Made by a program: the position numbers and the translations under genes
In this document: piece by piece, positions 16,305 through 25,563 of the stretch
How the letters are laid out: every line of letters begins with the position of its first letter
Numbering within the stretch: position 1 is the first letter of the stretch
Notes under the pieces: generated by a model
What the model was told of the DNA's origin: nothing
Databases searched by the model: none
Seen by the model: only the letters and a program-made list of their open reading frames with translations
Source: Pseudomonas sp. H1h
GTDB lineage: Bacteria; Pseudomonadota; Gammaproteobacteria; Pseudomonadales; Pseudomonadaceae
DNA length: 64,000 bases
NCBI RefSeq assembly: GCF_000633255.1
Contig: NZ_AYMJ01000013.1
Location: 1-64,000, forward strand
Reading direction: 5' to 3'

Positions 16305-18899
16305 ATGAACACAGAATTCCGCAAAAACCTGCCCGGCAGCTCCCTGGATTACTTCGATGTCCGTGCGGCGGTCGAGGCGATTCAGCCCGGCAGTTACGAC
16401 ACCCTGCCGTACACCTCCCGCGTGCTGGCGGAAAACCTCGTGCGTCGCTGCGACCCGGCCACGCTCACCGATTCGCTGAAACAACTGATCGAGCGCAAAC
16501 GCGACCTCGACTTCCCATGGTTCCCGGCGCGCGTGGTGTGCCACGACATTCTCGGCCAGACCGCACTGGTCGACCTCGCCGGCCTGCGTGACGCAATTGC
16601 CCTGCAGGGCGGCGACCCGGCACAGGTCAACCCGGTGGTGCCGACGCAACTGATCGTCGACCATTCGCTGGCAGTGGAAGCGGGCGGTTTCGACAAGCAG
16701 GCGTTCGAGAAGAACCGTGCCATCGAAGACCGTCGCAACGAAGACCGTTTCCACTTCATCAACTGGACCAGGAAGGCCTTCAAGAACGTCGACGTGATCC
16801 CGCCGGGCAACGGCATCATGCACCAGATCAATCTGGAAAAAATGTCCCCGGTGATCCAGGTGCGCGACGGCGTGGCGTTCCCTGACACCTGCGTCGGCAC
16901 CGACAGCCACACCCCGCACGTCGATGCGCTGGGCGTGATCGCCATCGGCGTCGGCGGCCTCGAAGCCGAGAGCGTGATGCTCGGTCGCGCCTCATGGATG
17001 CGCCTGCCGGAAAGCGTCGGCGTCGAATTGACCGGCAAGCTGCAACCGGGCATCACCGCCACCGACATGGTGCTGGCGCTGACCGAATACCTGCGCAAGC
17101 AGAAAGTCGTCGGCGCGTGGCTGGAGTTCTTCGGCGAGGGGGCTGCCGCGCTGACCCTGGGCGACCGCGCGACCATCTCCAACATGGCCCCGGAGTACGG
17201 CGCCACGGCGGCGATGTTCTACATTGATCAGCAAACCATCGACTACCTGAAACTCACTGGCCGTGAAGACCAGCAAGTGCAGCTCGTCGAGCAGTACGCC
17301 AGGCTCAACGGCCTGTGGGCCGACAGCCTGAAAGGCGCGCAATACGAGCGCGGCCTGAGCTTCGACCTGTCGTCGGTGGTGCGCAACATGGCCGGCCCGA
17401 GCAACCCGCACGCTCGCGTGGCAGTGGCGGATCTGGCGGCCAAGGGCATTTCCGGGCAATGGGATGATGTGCCGGGGCAAATGCCCGACGGCGCCGTGAT
17501 CATCGCCGCCATCACCAGTTGCACCAACACCAGCAACCCGCGCAACGTGATCGCTGCCGGCCTGCTGGCGCGCAATGCCAACAAGCTCGGGCTGACGCGC
17601 AAACCGTGGGTCAAATCCTCGCTGGCGCCGGGTTCGAAAACCGTCGCGCTGTACCTCGATGAGGCCGGGCTGACCACGGAGCTGGAGCAACTTGGTTTCG
17701 GTGTCGTCGCGTTCGCCTGCACCACCTGCAACGGCATGTCCGGTGCACTCGATCCGGTGATCCAGCAAGAGATCATCGACCGCGATCTGTATGCCACCGC
17801 CGTGCTCTCGGGCAACCGCAACTTCGACGGCCGCATCCACCCTTACGCCAAGCAGGCGTTCCTTGCGTCGCCGCCGCTGGTGGTCGCGTACGCCATCGCC
17901 GGCACCATCCGTTTCGACATCGAGAAGGATGTGCTGGGCGTGGTCGATGGCAAGCAAATCCGCTTGAAAGACATCTGGCCGAGCGACGAAGAGATCGACG
18001 CGGTGGTCAAGTCGTCGGTCAAGCCTGAGCAGTTCCGTCAGGTCTACATTCCGATGTTCGCCATCCACGAAGACACCGGCCCGAAAGTCACGCCGCTGTA
18101 CGACTGGCGCGAAATGAGCACCTACATCCGCCGTCCGCCGTACTGGGAAGGCGCGCTGGCTGGCGCTCGACCACTCAAGGGCATGCGCCCGCTGGCGGTG
18201 CTCCCGGACAACATCACCACCGATCACCTGTCGCCCTCGAACGCGATCATGCTCGACAGCGCCGCCGGTGAATACCTGGCAAAAATGGGCCTGCCGGAAG
18301 AGGACTTCAACTCGTATGCAACGCACCGCGGTGACCACCTGACCGCGCAGCGCGCAACCTTCGCCAACCCGAAACTGTTCAATGAAATGGTTATGGAAAA
18401 CGGCAAGGTCAAACAGGGTTCGCTCGCTCGTGTGGAGCCGGAAGGCAAGGTCATGCGCATGTGGGAGGCCATTGAAACCTACATGGAGCGCAAGCAGCCG
18501 CTGATCATCATTGCTGGCGCCGACTACGGTCAGGGCTCGTCCCGTGACTGGGCGGCCAAGGGCGTGCGCCTGGCCGGTGTCGAGGCGATTGCCGCCGAAG
18601 GTTTCGAGCGCATTCACCGCACCAACCTGGTGGGTATGGGCGTGTTGCCGCTGGAGTTCAAGCCGGGCACCGACCGCAAGACGCTGGGCATCGACGGCAG
18701 CGAAACCTACGACGTGATTGGCGCCCGTACACCGCGCGCCGACCTGACGCTGGTGATCCATCGCAACAACGGCGAGCGCCTCGACGTGCCGGTGACCTGT
18801 CGTCTGGATACCGCTGAAGAAGTGTCGATCTACGAGGCCGGCGGCGTGTTGCAGCGCTTCGCTCAGGACTTCCTCGAAGAGTCGGCGGTTGCCGTTTAA
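16305..18899 (+). CDS. acnD: Fe/S-dependent 2-methylcitrate dehydratase AcnD
   Basis: An 864-residue aconitase-family enzyme that dehydrates 2-methylcitrate to an aconitate isomer, which PrpF then converts. The three iron-sulfur ligands are the cysteines in TSCTNTSNP near residue 405 and ACTTCNG near 471 and 474. The substrate-binding swivel domain at the C-terminus has GADYGQGSSRDWAAKG. Its place between prpC and prpF, and its length close to AcnA, identify it as AcnD rather than a housekeeping aconitase. Pseudomonads commonly carry AcnD plus PrpF in addition to PrpD; both are present here. Confidence 0.96.
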   Translation: MNTEFRKNLPGSSLDYFDVRAAVEAIQPGSYDTLPYTSRVLAENLVRRCDPATLTDSLKQLIERKRDLDFPWFPARVVCHDILGQTALVDLAGLRDAIALQGGDPAQVNPVVPTQLIVDHSLAVEAGGFDKQAFEKNRAIEDRRNEDRFHFINWTRKAFKNVDVIPPGNGIMHQINLEKMSPVIQVRDGVAFPDTCVGTDSHTPHVDALGVIAIGVGGLEAESVMLGRASWMRLPESVGVELTGKLQPGITATDMVLALTEYLRKQKVVGAWLEFFGEGAAALTLGDRATISNMAPEYGATAAMFYIDQQTIDYLKLTGREDQQVQLVEQYARLNGLWADSLKGAQYERGLSFDLSSVVRNMAGPSNPHARVAVADLAAKGISGQWDDVPGQMPDGAVIIAAITSCTNTSNPRNVIAAGLLARNANKLGLTRKPWVKSSLAPGSKTVALYLDEAGLTTELEQLGFGVVAFACTTCNGMSGALDPVIQQEIIDRDLYATAVLSGNRNFDGRIHPYAKQAFLASPPLVVAYAIAGTIRFDIEKDVLGVVDGKQIRLKDIWPSDEEIDAVVKSSVKPEQFRQVYIPMFAIHEDTGPKVTPLYDWREMSTYIRRPPYWEGALAGARPLKGMRPLAVLPDNITTDHLSPSNAIMLDSAAGEYLAKMGLPEEDFNSYATHRGDHLTAQRATFANPKLFNEMVMENGKVKQGSLARVEPEGKVMRMWEAIETYMERKQPLIIIAGADYGQGSSRDWAAKGVRLAGVEAIAAEGFERIHRTNLVGMGVLPLEFKPGTDRKTLGIDGSETYDVIGARTPRADLTLVIHRNNGERLDVPVTCRLDTAEEVSIYEAGGVLQRFAQDFLEESAVAV

Positions 18900-18953
18900 A
18901 TCAACTGATACAGGCGTGAGATCTACCTCTCACGCCTGTGGTTAAGGAGCACC

Positions 18954-20144
18954 ATGGCTCACGCACCACAAATCAAGATCCCTGCCACCTACATGCGCGG
19001 CGGCACCAGCAAAGGCGTGTTTTTCAGCCTGCAGGATTTGCCCGAAGCCGCGCAGGTTCCCGGCCCGGCCCGCGATGCCTTGCTGCTGCGAGTGATCGGC
19101 AGCCCCGACCCGTACGACAAGCAGATCGACGGCATGGGCGGCGCCACCTCGAGCACCAGCAAAACCGTGATCCTGTCAAAAAGCATCAAGGCTGATCACG
19201 ACGTTGATTACCTGTTCGGTCAGGTATCCATCGACAAACCGTTTGTGGACTGGAGCGGCAACTGCGGCAACCTCTCGGCGGCAGTCGGTTCGTTCGCCAT
19301 CAGCAACGGTCTGGTCGATGCCAGCCGTATTCCGCACAACGGTGTGGCGGTGGTGCGCGTGTGGCAGGCCAACATCGGCAAGACCATCATCGCCCACGTG
19401 CCGATCACCCATGGTGAAGTGCAGGAAACCGGTGATTTCGAACTCGACGGCGTGACCTTTCCGGCAGCCGAAGTGCAAGTCGAATTCATGGACCCGGCGG
19501 CGGAAGAAGAGGGCGGCGGTGGCTCGATGTTCCCCACCGGCAACCTGATCGATCAGTTGGAAGTGCCGGGTGTCGGCACCTTCCAGGCGACCATGATCAA
19601 TGCCGGGATTCCGACGATTTTCGTCAACGCCGAAGACATTGGTTACACCGGTACCGAGCTGCAGAGTGCGATCAACAGTGATCCCAAAGCGCTGCAGATG
19701 TTCGAAACCATCCGCGCCTACGGTGCGCTGCGCATGGGCCTGATCGCCAATCTGGATGAAGCGGCCAAGCGGCAGCACACGCCGAAAGTGGCCTTCGTCG
19801 CCAAGCCTGCGGATTACGTCGCGTCCAGCGGCAAGGCGATTGCCGCCGGTGATGTCGACCTGCTGGTGCGCGCGCTGTCGATGGGCAAACTGCACCACGC
19901 GATGATGGGCACGGCGGCGGTAGCGATTGGCACGGCGGCGGCGATTTCCGGAACCTTGGTCAATCGTGCGGCAGGCGGCGTTGAGCGCAATGCCGTGCGC
20001 TTCGGCCATCCGTCCGGGACCTTGCGCGTCGGGGCCGAGGCCAGTCTGGAAAACGGCGAATGGACGGTAAAAAAAGCCATCATGAGCCGCAGTGCGCGCG
20101 TCCTCATGGAAGGCTACGTCCGCGTGCCCGGCGACGCTTTCTGA
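18954..20144 (+). CDS. prpF: 2-Methylaconitate cis-trans isomerase PrpF
   Basis: A 396-residue PrpF/DAP-epimerase-fold enzyme that isomerises 2-methylaconitate made by AcnD, so that aconitase can rehydrate it. The family start TYMRGGTSKGVFF, DGMGGATSSTSKT and WSGNCGNLSAAVG are intact. AAGGAGC lies six to seven bases before the ATG. It follows acnD by 54 bp, so the two are co-transcribed. Its last eight codons and stop are copied downstream in a 180-bp tandem repeat, without affecting this open frame. Confidence 0.96.
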   Translation: MAHAPQIKIPATYMRGGTSKGVFFSLQDLPEAAQVPGPARDALLLRVIGSPDPYDKQIDGMGGATSSTSKTVILSKSIKADHDVDYLFGQVSIDKPFVDWSGNCGNLSAAVGSFAISNGLVDASRIPHNGVAVVRVWQANIGKTIIAHVPITHGEVQETGDFELDGVTFPAAEVQVEFMDPAAEEEGGGGSMFPTGNLIDQLEVPGVGTFQATMINAGIPTIFVNAEDIGYTGTELQSAINSDPKALQMFETIRAYGALRMGLIANLDEAAKRQHTPKVAFVAKPADYVASSGKAIAAGDVDLLVRALSMGKLHHAMMGTAAVAIGTAAAISGTLVNRAAGGVERNAVRFGHPSGTLRVGAEASLENGEWTVKKAIMSRSARVLMEGYVRVPGDAF

Positions 20145-20627
20145 CTCGACACCGAACAAAATTGTAGGAGTGAGCCTGCTCGCGATTGCTGACTGACATT
20201 CAACATTGATGTTGCCTGACACACCGCTTTCGCGAGCAAGCCCGCTCCCACAGGGGATAGCATTTCAAGGCGGGAGCATTTAGTGCCGGACAGTACTGTT
20301 CGCGTGCCCGGCGACGCTTCCTGACTCGACACCGAACCAAACTGTGGGAGCGGGCTGCTCGCGAAGGCGTAGTGTCAGTCGACATTTGCGTTGCCTGATC
20401 CACCGCTTTCGCGAGCAGGCTCGCTCCCACAGGGGATAGCATTTCAAGGCAGGAGCATTTAGTGCCGGACAGTACTGTTCGCGTGCCCGGCGCCGCTTTC
20501 TGACCCGACACCGGGCAAAACTGTGGGAGCGGGCTTGCTCGCGAAGGCGTAGTGTCAGTCGACATTTGCGCTGGCTGACACACCGCTTTCGCGAGCAGGC
20601 TCACTCCCACAATGGATTGCATTTCAA
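20121..20627. repeat. Three-unit tandem repeat (180/179 bp, last unit partial) containing REPINs and the prpF 3' end
   Basis: The segment beginning cgcgtgcccggcgacgcttt starts at 20121 (inside prpF), 20301 and 20480. Each unit contains the last 24 coding bases of prpF, the tail ctgactcgacaccg, and a full REPIN (near 20162-20252, 20341-20432 and 20520-20611). Unit 2 is one base shorter because one t is missing in its left REP arm (gggctgctcg instead of gggcttgctcg). Junction sequence tagtgccggacagtactgtt is found at both unit boundaries. It fills most of the 548-bp prpF-prpD gap, with no extra gene. Confidence 0.93.
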
Positions 20628-20692
20628 CCATAAGAAAAAATTAGCCCTGAACCGAGGTCCCATCAACGAACCACTGCAAGAGTGAATCGAAC

Positions 20693-22177
20693 ATGAGCGC
20701 CAACGTCGACCTGAACAACCGTCCCGACTACGACCGTGTCCTGCAGGACATCGCCGATTACGTCCTCACCTACCAAATCGAATCTGCCGAAGCCCTCGAC
20801 ACCGCCCGCAACTGCCTGATGGACACACTCGGCTGTGGCCTGCTGGCGCTGCGTTTCCCCGAATGCACCAAACACCTTGGCCCGATTGTCGAAGGCACCG
20901 TCGTGCCGTTCGGGGCGCGGGTGCCTGGCACGCCGTATCGGCTCGACCCGGTGAAGGCTGCGTGGGACATCGGCTGCATCGTGCGCTGGCTCGATTACAA
21001 CGACACCTGGCTGGCCGCCGAATGGGGGCATCCGTCGGACAACCTCGGCGCGATTCTCGCGGTGGCCGATCACTTGTCGCAAAAGCGCATCGTCAACGGC
21101 GAAGCACCGCTGACGGTGCGTGATGTGCTGGAAGCGATGATCATGGCTCACGAGATTCAAGGCGTGATCGCTCTGGAAAACTCTTTCAACCGCGTCGGGC
21201 TCGATCACGTCCTGCTGGTGAAAGTCGCCTCGACCGCCGTCACCGCGAAACTGATGGGCGCCAACCGCGAGCAATTGTTGTCGGCGCTGTCCCATGCCTT
21301 CGCCGACGGTCAGGCGCTGCGCACCTATCGGCATGCGCCGAATGCCGGGTCGCGCAAATCCTGGGCGGCGGGGGATGCGACCAGCCGTGGCGTGCGTCTG
21401 GCCGACATTGCCTTGCGCGGCGAGATGGGGATTCCCGGGGTGCTGACGGCCAGGCAGTGGGGCTTCTACGACGTGTCGTTCAGCCACACCAACAACGATC
21501 TGGCATTAAAACCCGAAGGCAAACGCGCCTTCAGCTTCTCGCGGCCCTACGGCAGTTACGTGATGGAAAATGTCCTGTTCAAGATCAGTTTCCCCGCCGA
21601 GTTCCATGCACAAACCGCCTGCGAAGCGGCCGTCATCCTGCACCCGCTGGTGCGCAACCGGATGCACGAAATCGACCGCATCTTCATCACCACGCACGAG
21701 TCGGCGATACGCATCATTTCCAAGGTCGGGCCGCTGGCCAATGCGGCCGACCGCGACCACTGCATCCAGTACATGACCGCTGTGCCGCTGGCGTTCGGCA
21801 ATCTGGTGGCGGAGCAGTACGAGGACGATTTCCACGCCGCGCACCCGATCATCGATGTGCTGCGCGAGAAAATGGTCATCGTCGAGGACCCGCGTTTCAC
21901 CCGCGAGTATCTGGAGGCCGACAAGCGCTCGATAGCCAACGCGGTGCAGGTGTTTTTCAAGGATGGCAGCAGCACCGAGAACGTGGTGGTGGAATACCCG
22001 ATCGGCCATCGTCGTCGCCGCGCCGAGGGCATTCCATTGCTGGAGGACAAGTTCAGGGCCAACCTGGCGACGCGGTTCACCGGGCAGCGCAGCCACGCGA
22101 TCTTCTCCCTGTGCAAGGATCAGCAAACGCTCGAAGCCACACCAGTGAACCGCTTTGTCGATCTGTTTGTCATTTGA
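20693..22177 (+). CDS. prpD: 2-Methylcitrate dehydratase PrpD
   Basis: A 494-residue member of the MmgE/PrpD family, which dehydrates 2-methylcitrate without an iron-sulfur cluster. Family blocks include [34 protein letters not shown], the [15 protein letters not shown] segment, and [20 protein letters not shown]. It is the last gene of the methylcitrate cluster, separated from prpF by the tandem REPIN array, so its transcript level may differ from that of the upstream genes. It converges on the ABC transporter ATPase gene with 24 bp between stops and no clear terminator. Confidence 0.95.
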   Translation: MSANVDLNNRPDYDRVLQDIADYVLTYQIESAEALDTARNCLMDTLGCGLLALRFPECTKHLGPIVEGTVVPFGARVPGTPYRLDPVKAAWDIGCIVRWLDYNDTWLAAEWGHPSDNLGAILAVADHLSQKRIVNGEAPLTVRDVLEAMIMAHEIQGVIALENSFNRVGLDHVLLVKVASTAVTAKLMGANREQLLSALSHAFADGQALRTYRHAPNAGSRKSWAAGDATSRGVRLADIALRGEMGIPGVLTARQWGFYDVSFSHTNNDLALKPEGKRAFSFSRPYGSYVMENVLFKISFPAEFHAQTACEAAVILHPLVRNRMHEIDRIFITTHESAIRIISKVGPLANAADRDHCIQYMTAVPLAFGNLVAEQYEDDFHAAHPIIDVLREKMVIVEDPRFTREYLEADKRSIANAVQVFFKDGSSTENVVVEYPIGHRRRRAEGIPLLEDKFRANLATRFTGQRSHAIFSLCKDQQTLEATPVNRFVDLFVI

Positions 22178-22201
22178 CTGCAGCCCCGGACGTGTCGCGG
22201 G

Positions 22202-23524
22202 CTAGAGGCTGCCCTCGACATCCTCCAGGCTGAACGTTTCGGTGTGGTCATCGTAGGAAAAAATCTCCGCATAACGACCCCAGGCCACCACCACTTCCAG
22301 GGTTTTCTCGACGAACGCTTCGGTCAGCGAGTCCTCCAGCTCCTGCTCGAAACGCACCCGCGGTGCGCGGTGACCGTTGCGCTCCAGCAACACCTGGCGG
22401 ATGCGTGCGGCCAGCGGCACATTGCGGATCAGGTGCTCGGCGAACAGGGTTTTGCGCTCCTGGGTGCCGTAGTCGGCGAACAGTTTGCCGGCATCGGTCA
22501 GGGTGATGTCGGCGCCCTTGAGCTCGGCGAAACCGAGGTGTTCGAGTATCTCGGCCACCGGAAACAGATCGTCCACTTCCAGCAAGCGTCGCTCGGCCAC
22601 GGTAGGCAGGCCGGCGTGGCCGTTGTAGGGCTCGGCGGCAAGGGTTTCGATCAGGCCGGCCATCAGGTTGGTCGAGACTTCCGGCAGCGGGCTGCTCATT
22701 TTCAGCTCGGGCTTGCCGGCGCTGGCGTCCGCGCTGCGCCGGTCAGTCATCTGCGCGTAGATATCATCGACCATCTGCCGGAAGGCCGGATCCAGGCGGT
22801 TGCGTGGATGGGCGAACGGTACTTTGATTTCCGCCACCACCCGTCCCGGGTTGGAAGACAGCACCAGAATACGGTCGCACATCAGCACCGCTTCTTCGAT
22901 GTTGTGGGTCACGATCAGGATCGATTTGATCGGCAGTTGCTTGCCGCTCCACAGGTCCAGCAGATCATTTCTCAAGGTCTCGGCGGTCAGCACGTCCAAT
23001 GCCGAGAAGGGTTCGTCCATCAGCAACAGGGTCGGATTGACCACCAGCGCACGGGCGAAGCCCACACGCTGGCGCATGCCGCCGGACAACTCGCGCGGGT
23101 AGGCGTTTTCGAAACCGTCGAGGCCGATCAGGTCGATGGCGGCCAGGGCGCGTTTGCGCGCAGCCTTGCGCTCGACCTGCAAGGCTTGCAGGCCGGCTTC
23201 GACGTTTTCCAGCACGGTCAGCCACGGGAACAGGGCAAAGGTCTGGAACACCATGGCCACGCCTTCAGCCGGGCCGTGCAGCGGTTTGCCGTTGTACAGC
23301 ACGTCGCCCGACGAAGGCTCGATCAGTCCGGCAATGATCCGCAGCAAAGTGGATTTGCCCGAGCCCGAGCGCCCCAGCATGCCGACGATCTCGCCTTCAA
23401 GCAGGGTCAGGTCCACGCCGCTGAGCACTTGCAGTTCTTCCTTGCCTTTGCCAAACACCCGGTTCACCTCGCTGAGCGAGTAGATTTGCGGGCTGGCGGC
23501 GGTTTGTTCGGTAGAGGTATTCAT
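22202..23524 (-). CDS. ABC transporter ATP-binding protein with C-terminal AAA-associated domain (nitrate/sulfonate-type)
   Basis: A 440-residue cytoplasmic ATPase. Walker A is GRSGSGKST (51-59), the signature LSGGMRQRVGFARAL lies near residue 145, and Walker B is LLLMDEPFSALD. The first 260 residues resemble the SsuB/TauB/NrtC class. The remaining 170 residues are not ABC: they form the AAA-associated C-terminal domain found in a subset of nitrate/sulfonate/bicarbonate-type importers, perhaps regulatory. An in-frame start at 23830 is out of place. ATG 23524 (MNTSTEQTAAS) fits, lying just after the permease gene stop. It is encoded with the permease at 23539-25284. The substrate is unknown. 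Confidence 0.9.
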   Translation of the reverse strand: MNTSTEQTAASPQIYSLSEVNRVFGKGKEELQVLSGVDLTLLEGEIVGMLGRSGSGKSTLLRIIAGLIEPSSGDVLYNGKPLHGPAEGVAMVFQTFALFPWLTVLENVEAGLQALQVERKAARKRALAAIDLIGLDGFENAYPRELSGGMRQRVGFARALVVNPTLLLMDEPFSALDVLTAETLRNDLLDLWSGKQLPIKSILIVTHNIEEAVLMCDRILVLSSNPGRVVAEIKVPFAHPRNRLDPAFRQMVDDIYAQMTDRRSADASAGKPELKMSSPLPEVSTNLMAGLIETLAAEPYNGHAGLPTVAERRLLEVDDLFPVAEILEHLGFAELKGADITLTDAGKLFADYGTQERKTLFAEHLIRNVPLAARIRQVLLERNGHRAPRVRFEQELEDSLTEAFVEKTLEVVVAWGRYAEIFSYDDHTETFSLEDVEGSL

Positions 23525-23538
23525 CGCAGCGAATCCCA

Positions 23539-25284
23539 TCAGTTCAGGCGGAGTTTGTTTTCGGCCACGGCGTACATCGGTCGCCAGACCAGACGATTGA
23601 AGGCCACGACGAAAAACGCCATCACCACCACGCCCAAGGTGATTTTCGGAAAGTCGCCGGCAGCCGTGGTCTGGGCGATGTAGGCCCCGAGGCCGTGGGC
23701 GACGACTTTGTCCTGACCCCAGGAGACGAATTCGGAAACGATGCTGGCGTTCCAGGCGCCGCCCGAGGCGGTAATGGCGCCGGTCACGTAGTACGGAAAA
23801 ATCCCTGGCAGCATGACCTTGCGCCACCACAACCAGCCGCGAATGCGGAAGTTGGTCGCGGCCTCTTTGTAGTCATTGGGGAAGGCGCTGGCCCCGGCGA
23901 TCACGTTGAACAGGATGTACCACTGGGTGCCGAGCACGATCAGCGGGCTGAGCCAGATGTCCGGGTTCAACTGGTAGCGCAGGATCACGATGACGAACAC
24001 CGGAAACAGCAGGTTCGCCGGAAACGCCGCGAGAAATTGCGCCAGTGGCTGGATCTTTTCCGCCAGTGCCGGGCGCAGGCCGATCATCACCCCCAGCGGC
24101 ACCCAGATCAGCGAGGCGATGAAGATCAGGCCGGCTACCCGCAGCAGGGTGAAGAACCCCAGCAGGAACACGTGACCGACCTCGTCGAGTGTCACTTCGG
24201 TGCCGACATACAACACGATGTGGTACAGCGCGTAAGCAGTCAGCAACGCGATCAACGTGCCCCAGATCCAGTCGATCATCTTCGACGTCGCCGGGTTATC
24301 CGACGCGATGGCCTGGCGTGTCGCGCGCGGCAGGTTCAGGCGCATGTTGCCCAGCCGGCTGATGACGCGGGAAAACGGGCGCAGCAGGCGCTGGATCAAC
24401 CGGGTGCGCTGGATCAGATTCAGTACCCATGACTCCGGTGCGGCGGTCTGCGAGGCGGTGTTCTCCATGCGGAACTTGTCGGCCCAGGCCACCAGCGGGC
24501 GAAACAGGAACTGGTCGTAGATCAGGATCACCACGATCATCGTCAGGATCACATAACCCACCGCGTGCAGGTTCTGCTGCGCGATGGCCAGCGCCAGGTA
24601 TGAACCGATGCCCGGCAGGGTGATGGTCTGATCGCCCACGGTGATTGCTTCGGACGCGACCACGAAGAACCAGCCGCCGGACATGCTCATCATCATGTTC
24701 CACACCAGCCCGGGAATGGCGAAAGGCACGTCGAGTTTCCAGAATCGCTGCCAGCCGGACAGTTGAAGGTTGGTCGAGACTTCCAGCAGATCGCGCGGCA
24801 GCATGCGCAGCGACTGGTAAAAGCTGAAGGTCATGTTCCATGCCTGGCTGGTGAAAATGGCAAAGATCGCGGCGAACTCTGCACCCAGTACCCGGCCGGG
24901 AAACAGCAGCAGGAAGAAGGTCACGGTGAACGAGATGTAGCCCAGCACCGGCACTGATTGCAGGATGTCCAGCACTGGCACCAGCAGTTTTTCGGCGCGG
25001 CGACTCTTCGCCGCCAACGTGCCGTAGAGCAAGGTGAAAATCAGTGCCGCGACCATCGCCGCGAGCATGCGCAGGGTGGTGCGCATGGCGTATTCCGGCA
25101 GGTTGCCCGGGTCGAGGGAAATCACCTCGCTCTGCAAGGTGGCGATCGGCGCCCAGGTTTCCCGGGCAGTGATCGAGAAAAACAGCAAAAAGCCGATCAC
25201 CAGCGGCATGGCGATCAAGTCCCAGCGATTGGGCAGCAGGCGCCGGGTCGTGGCCGGGATGTAGTGACGGAACACTTTCTTCAT
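23539..25284 (-). CDS. ABC transporter permease, duplicated (two fused permease domains)
   Basis: A 581-residue inner-membrane protein consisting of two BPD_transp_1-type permease halves in tandem. Each has about five to six helices and an EAA-like cytosolic loop (ATNFRIRGWLWWRKVMLPGIFPY in the second half, STNLQLSGWQRFWKLDVPFAIPG in the first). Such fused permeases pair with ATPases like the downstream gene. ATG 25284 (MKKVFRHYIPATTRRLL) is preferred over an upstream alternative at 25347 because it starts at the conserved region. No substrate-binding protein gene lies next to it: upstream is the divergent or unrelated tRNA-editing gene region and downstream is prpD. The substrate-binding protein must be elsewhere or absent. 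Confidence 0.9.
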   Translation of the reverse strand: MKKVFRHYIPATTRRLLPNRWDLIAMPLVIGFLLFFSITARETWAPIATLQSEVISLDPGNLPEYAMRTTLRMLAAMVAALIFTLLYGTLAAKSRRAEKLLVPVLDILQSVPVLGYISFTVTFFLLLFPGRVLGAEFAAIFAIFTSQAWNMTFSFYQSLRMLPRDLLEVSTNLQLSGWQRFWKLDVPFAIPGLVWNMMMSMSGGWFFVVASEAITVGDQTITLPGIGSYLALAIAQQNLHAVGYVILTMIVVILIYDQFLFRPLVAWADKFRMENTASQTAAPESWVLNLIQRTRLIQRLLRPFSRVISRLGNMRLNLPRATRQAIASDNPATSKMIDWIWGTLIALLTAYALYHIVLYVGTEVTLDEVGHVFLLGFFTLLRVAGLIFIASLIWVPLGVMIGLRPALAEKIQPLAQFLAAFPANLLFPVFVIVILRYQLNPDIWLSPLIVLGTQWYILFNVIAGASAFPNDYKEAATNFRIRGWLWWRKVMLPGIFPYYVTGAITASGGAWNASIVSEFVSWGQDKVVAHGLGAYIAQTTAAGDFPKITLGVVVMAFFVVAFNRLVWRPMYAVAENKLRLN

Positions 25285-25439
25285 AAGCAGTGATTCCAGC
25301 GGGTTCCAAGTGGGGCGCGGCAGTCTGAGCGTAGCTTCTGTCTGCACGACCCACCGAGAATGAGCGCGCGCTCGTTCTTCAGGTTCAAGTGGGAGGTGGG
25401 TGATGCAGGCCTGTTGAATTCGACAGGCCGAGAGGGCGG

Positions 25440-25467
25440 GCGCATCCGGGTTTTCGCCCGGATGCGC
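25440..25467. other. Perfect 11-bp stem hairpin upstream of the ABC operon
   Basis: GCGCATCCGGG and CCCGGATGCGC pair perfectly around a six-base loop (ttttcg). No T-tract follows on either strand, so it is not a classical intrinsic terminator. It lies between the AlaX-type gene (ending 25564, minus strand) and the ABC permease start. Confidence 0.6.
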
Positions 25468-25563
25468 TGCTTGCGCGGATTGTAGGGTTTGAGATGTTAC
25501 AAAGACGTAAAGAACGCTTCGGTTTTGGGTGAAGAAATTTTCATCCTCGCCATGCTTGGCAGT

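Noticed and set aside
16992..18761. 589-codon minus-strand open frame
   Set aside because: It lies antisense within acnD, which has full aconitase motifs; the translation has no recognisable domain.
20145..20692. Possible CRISPR array
   Set aside because: The three repeated units are 180 bp long with internal REP hairpins and copies of the prpF end, and are not short direct repeats with unique spacers; no cas genes are present.
22178..22201. Terminator between prpD and the ABC ATPase gene
   Set aside because: Only a short imperfect dyad and no T-tract are visible, so a rho-independent terminator cannot be supported.
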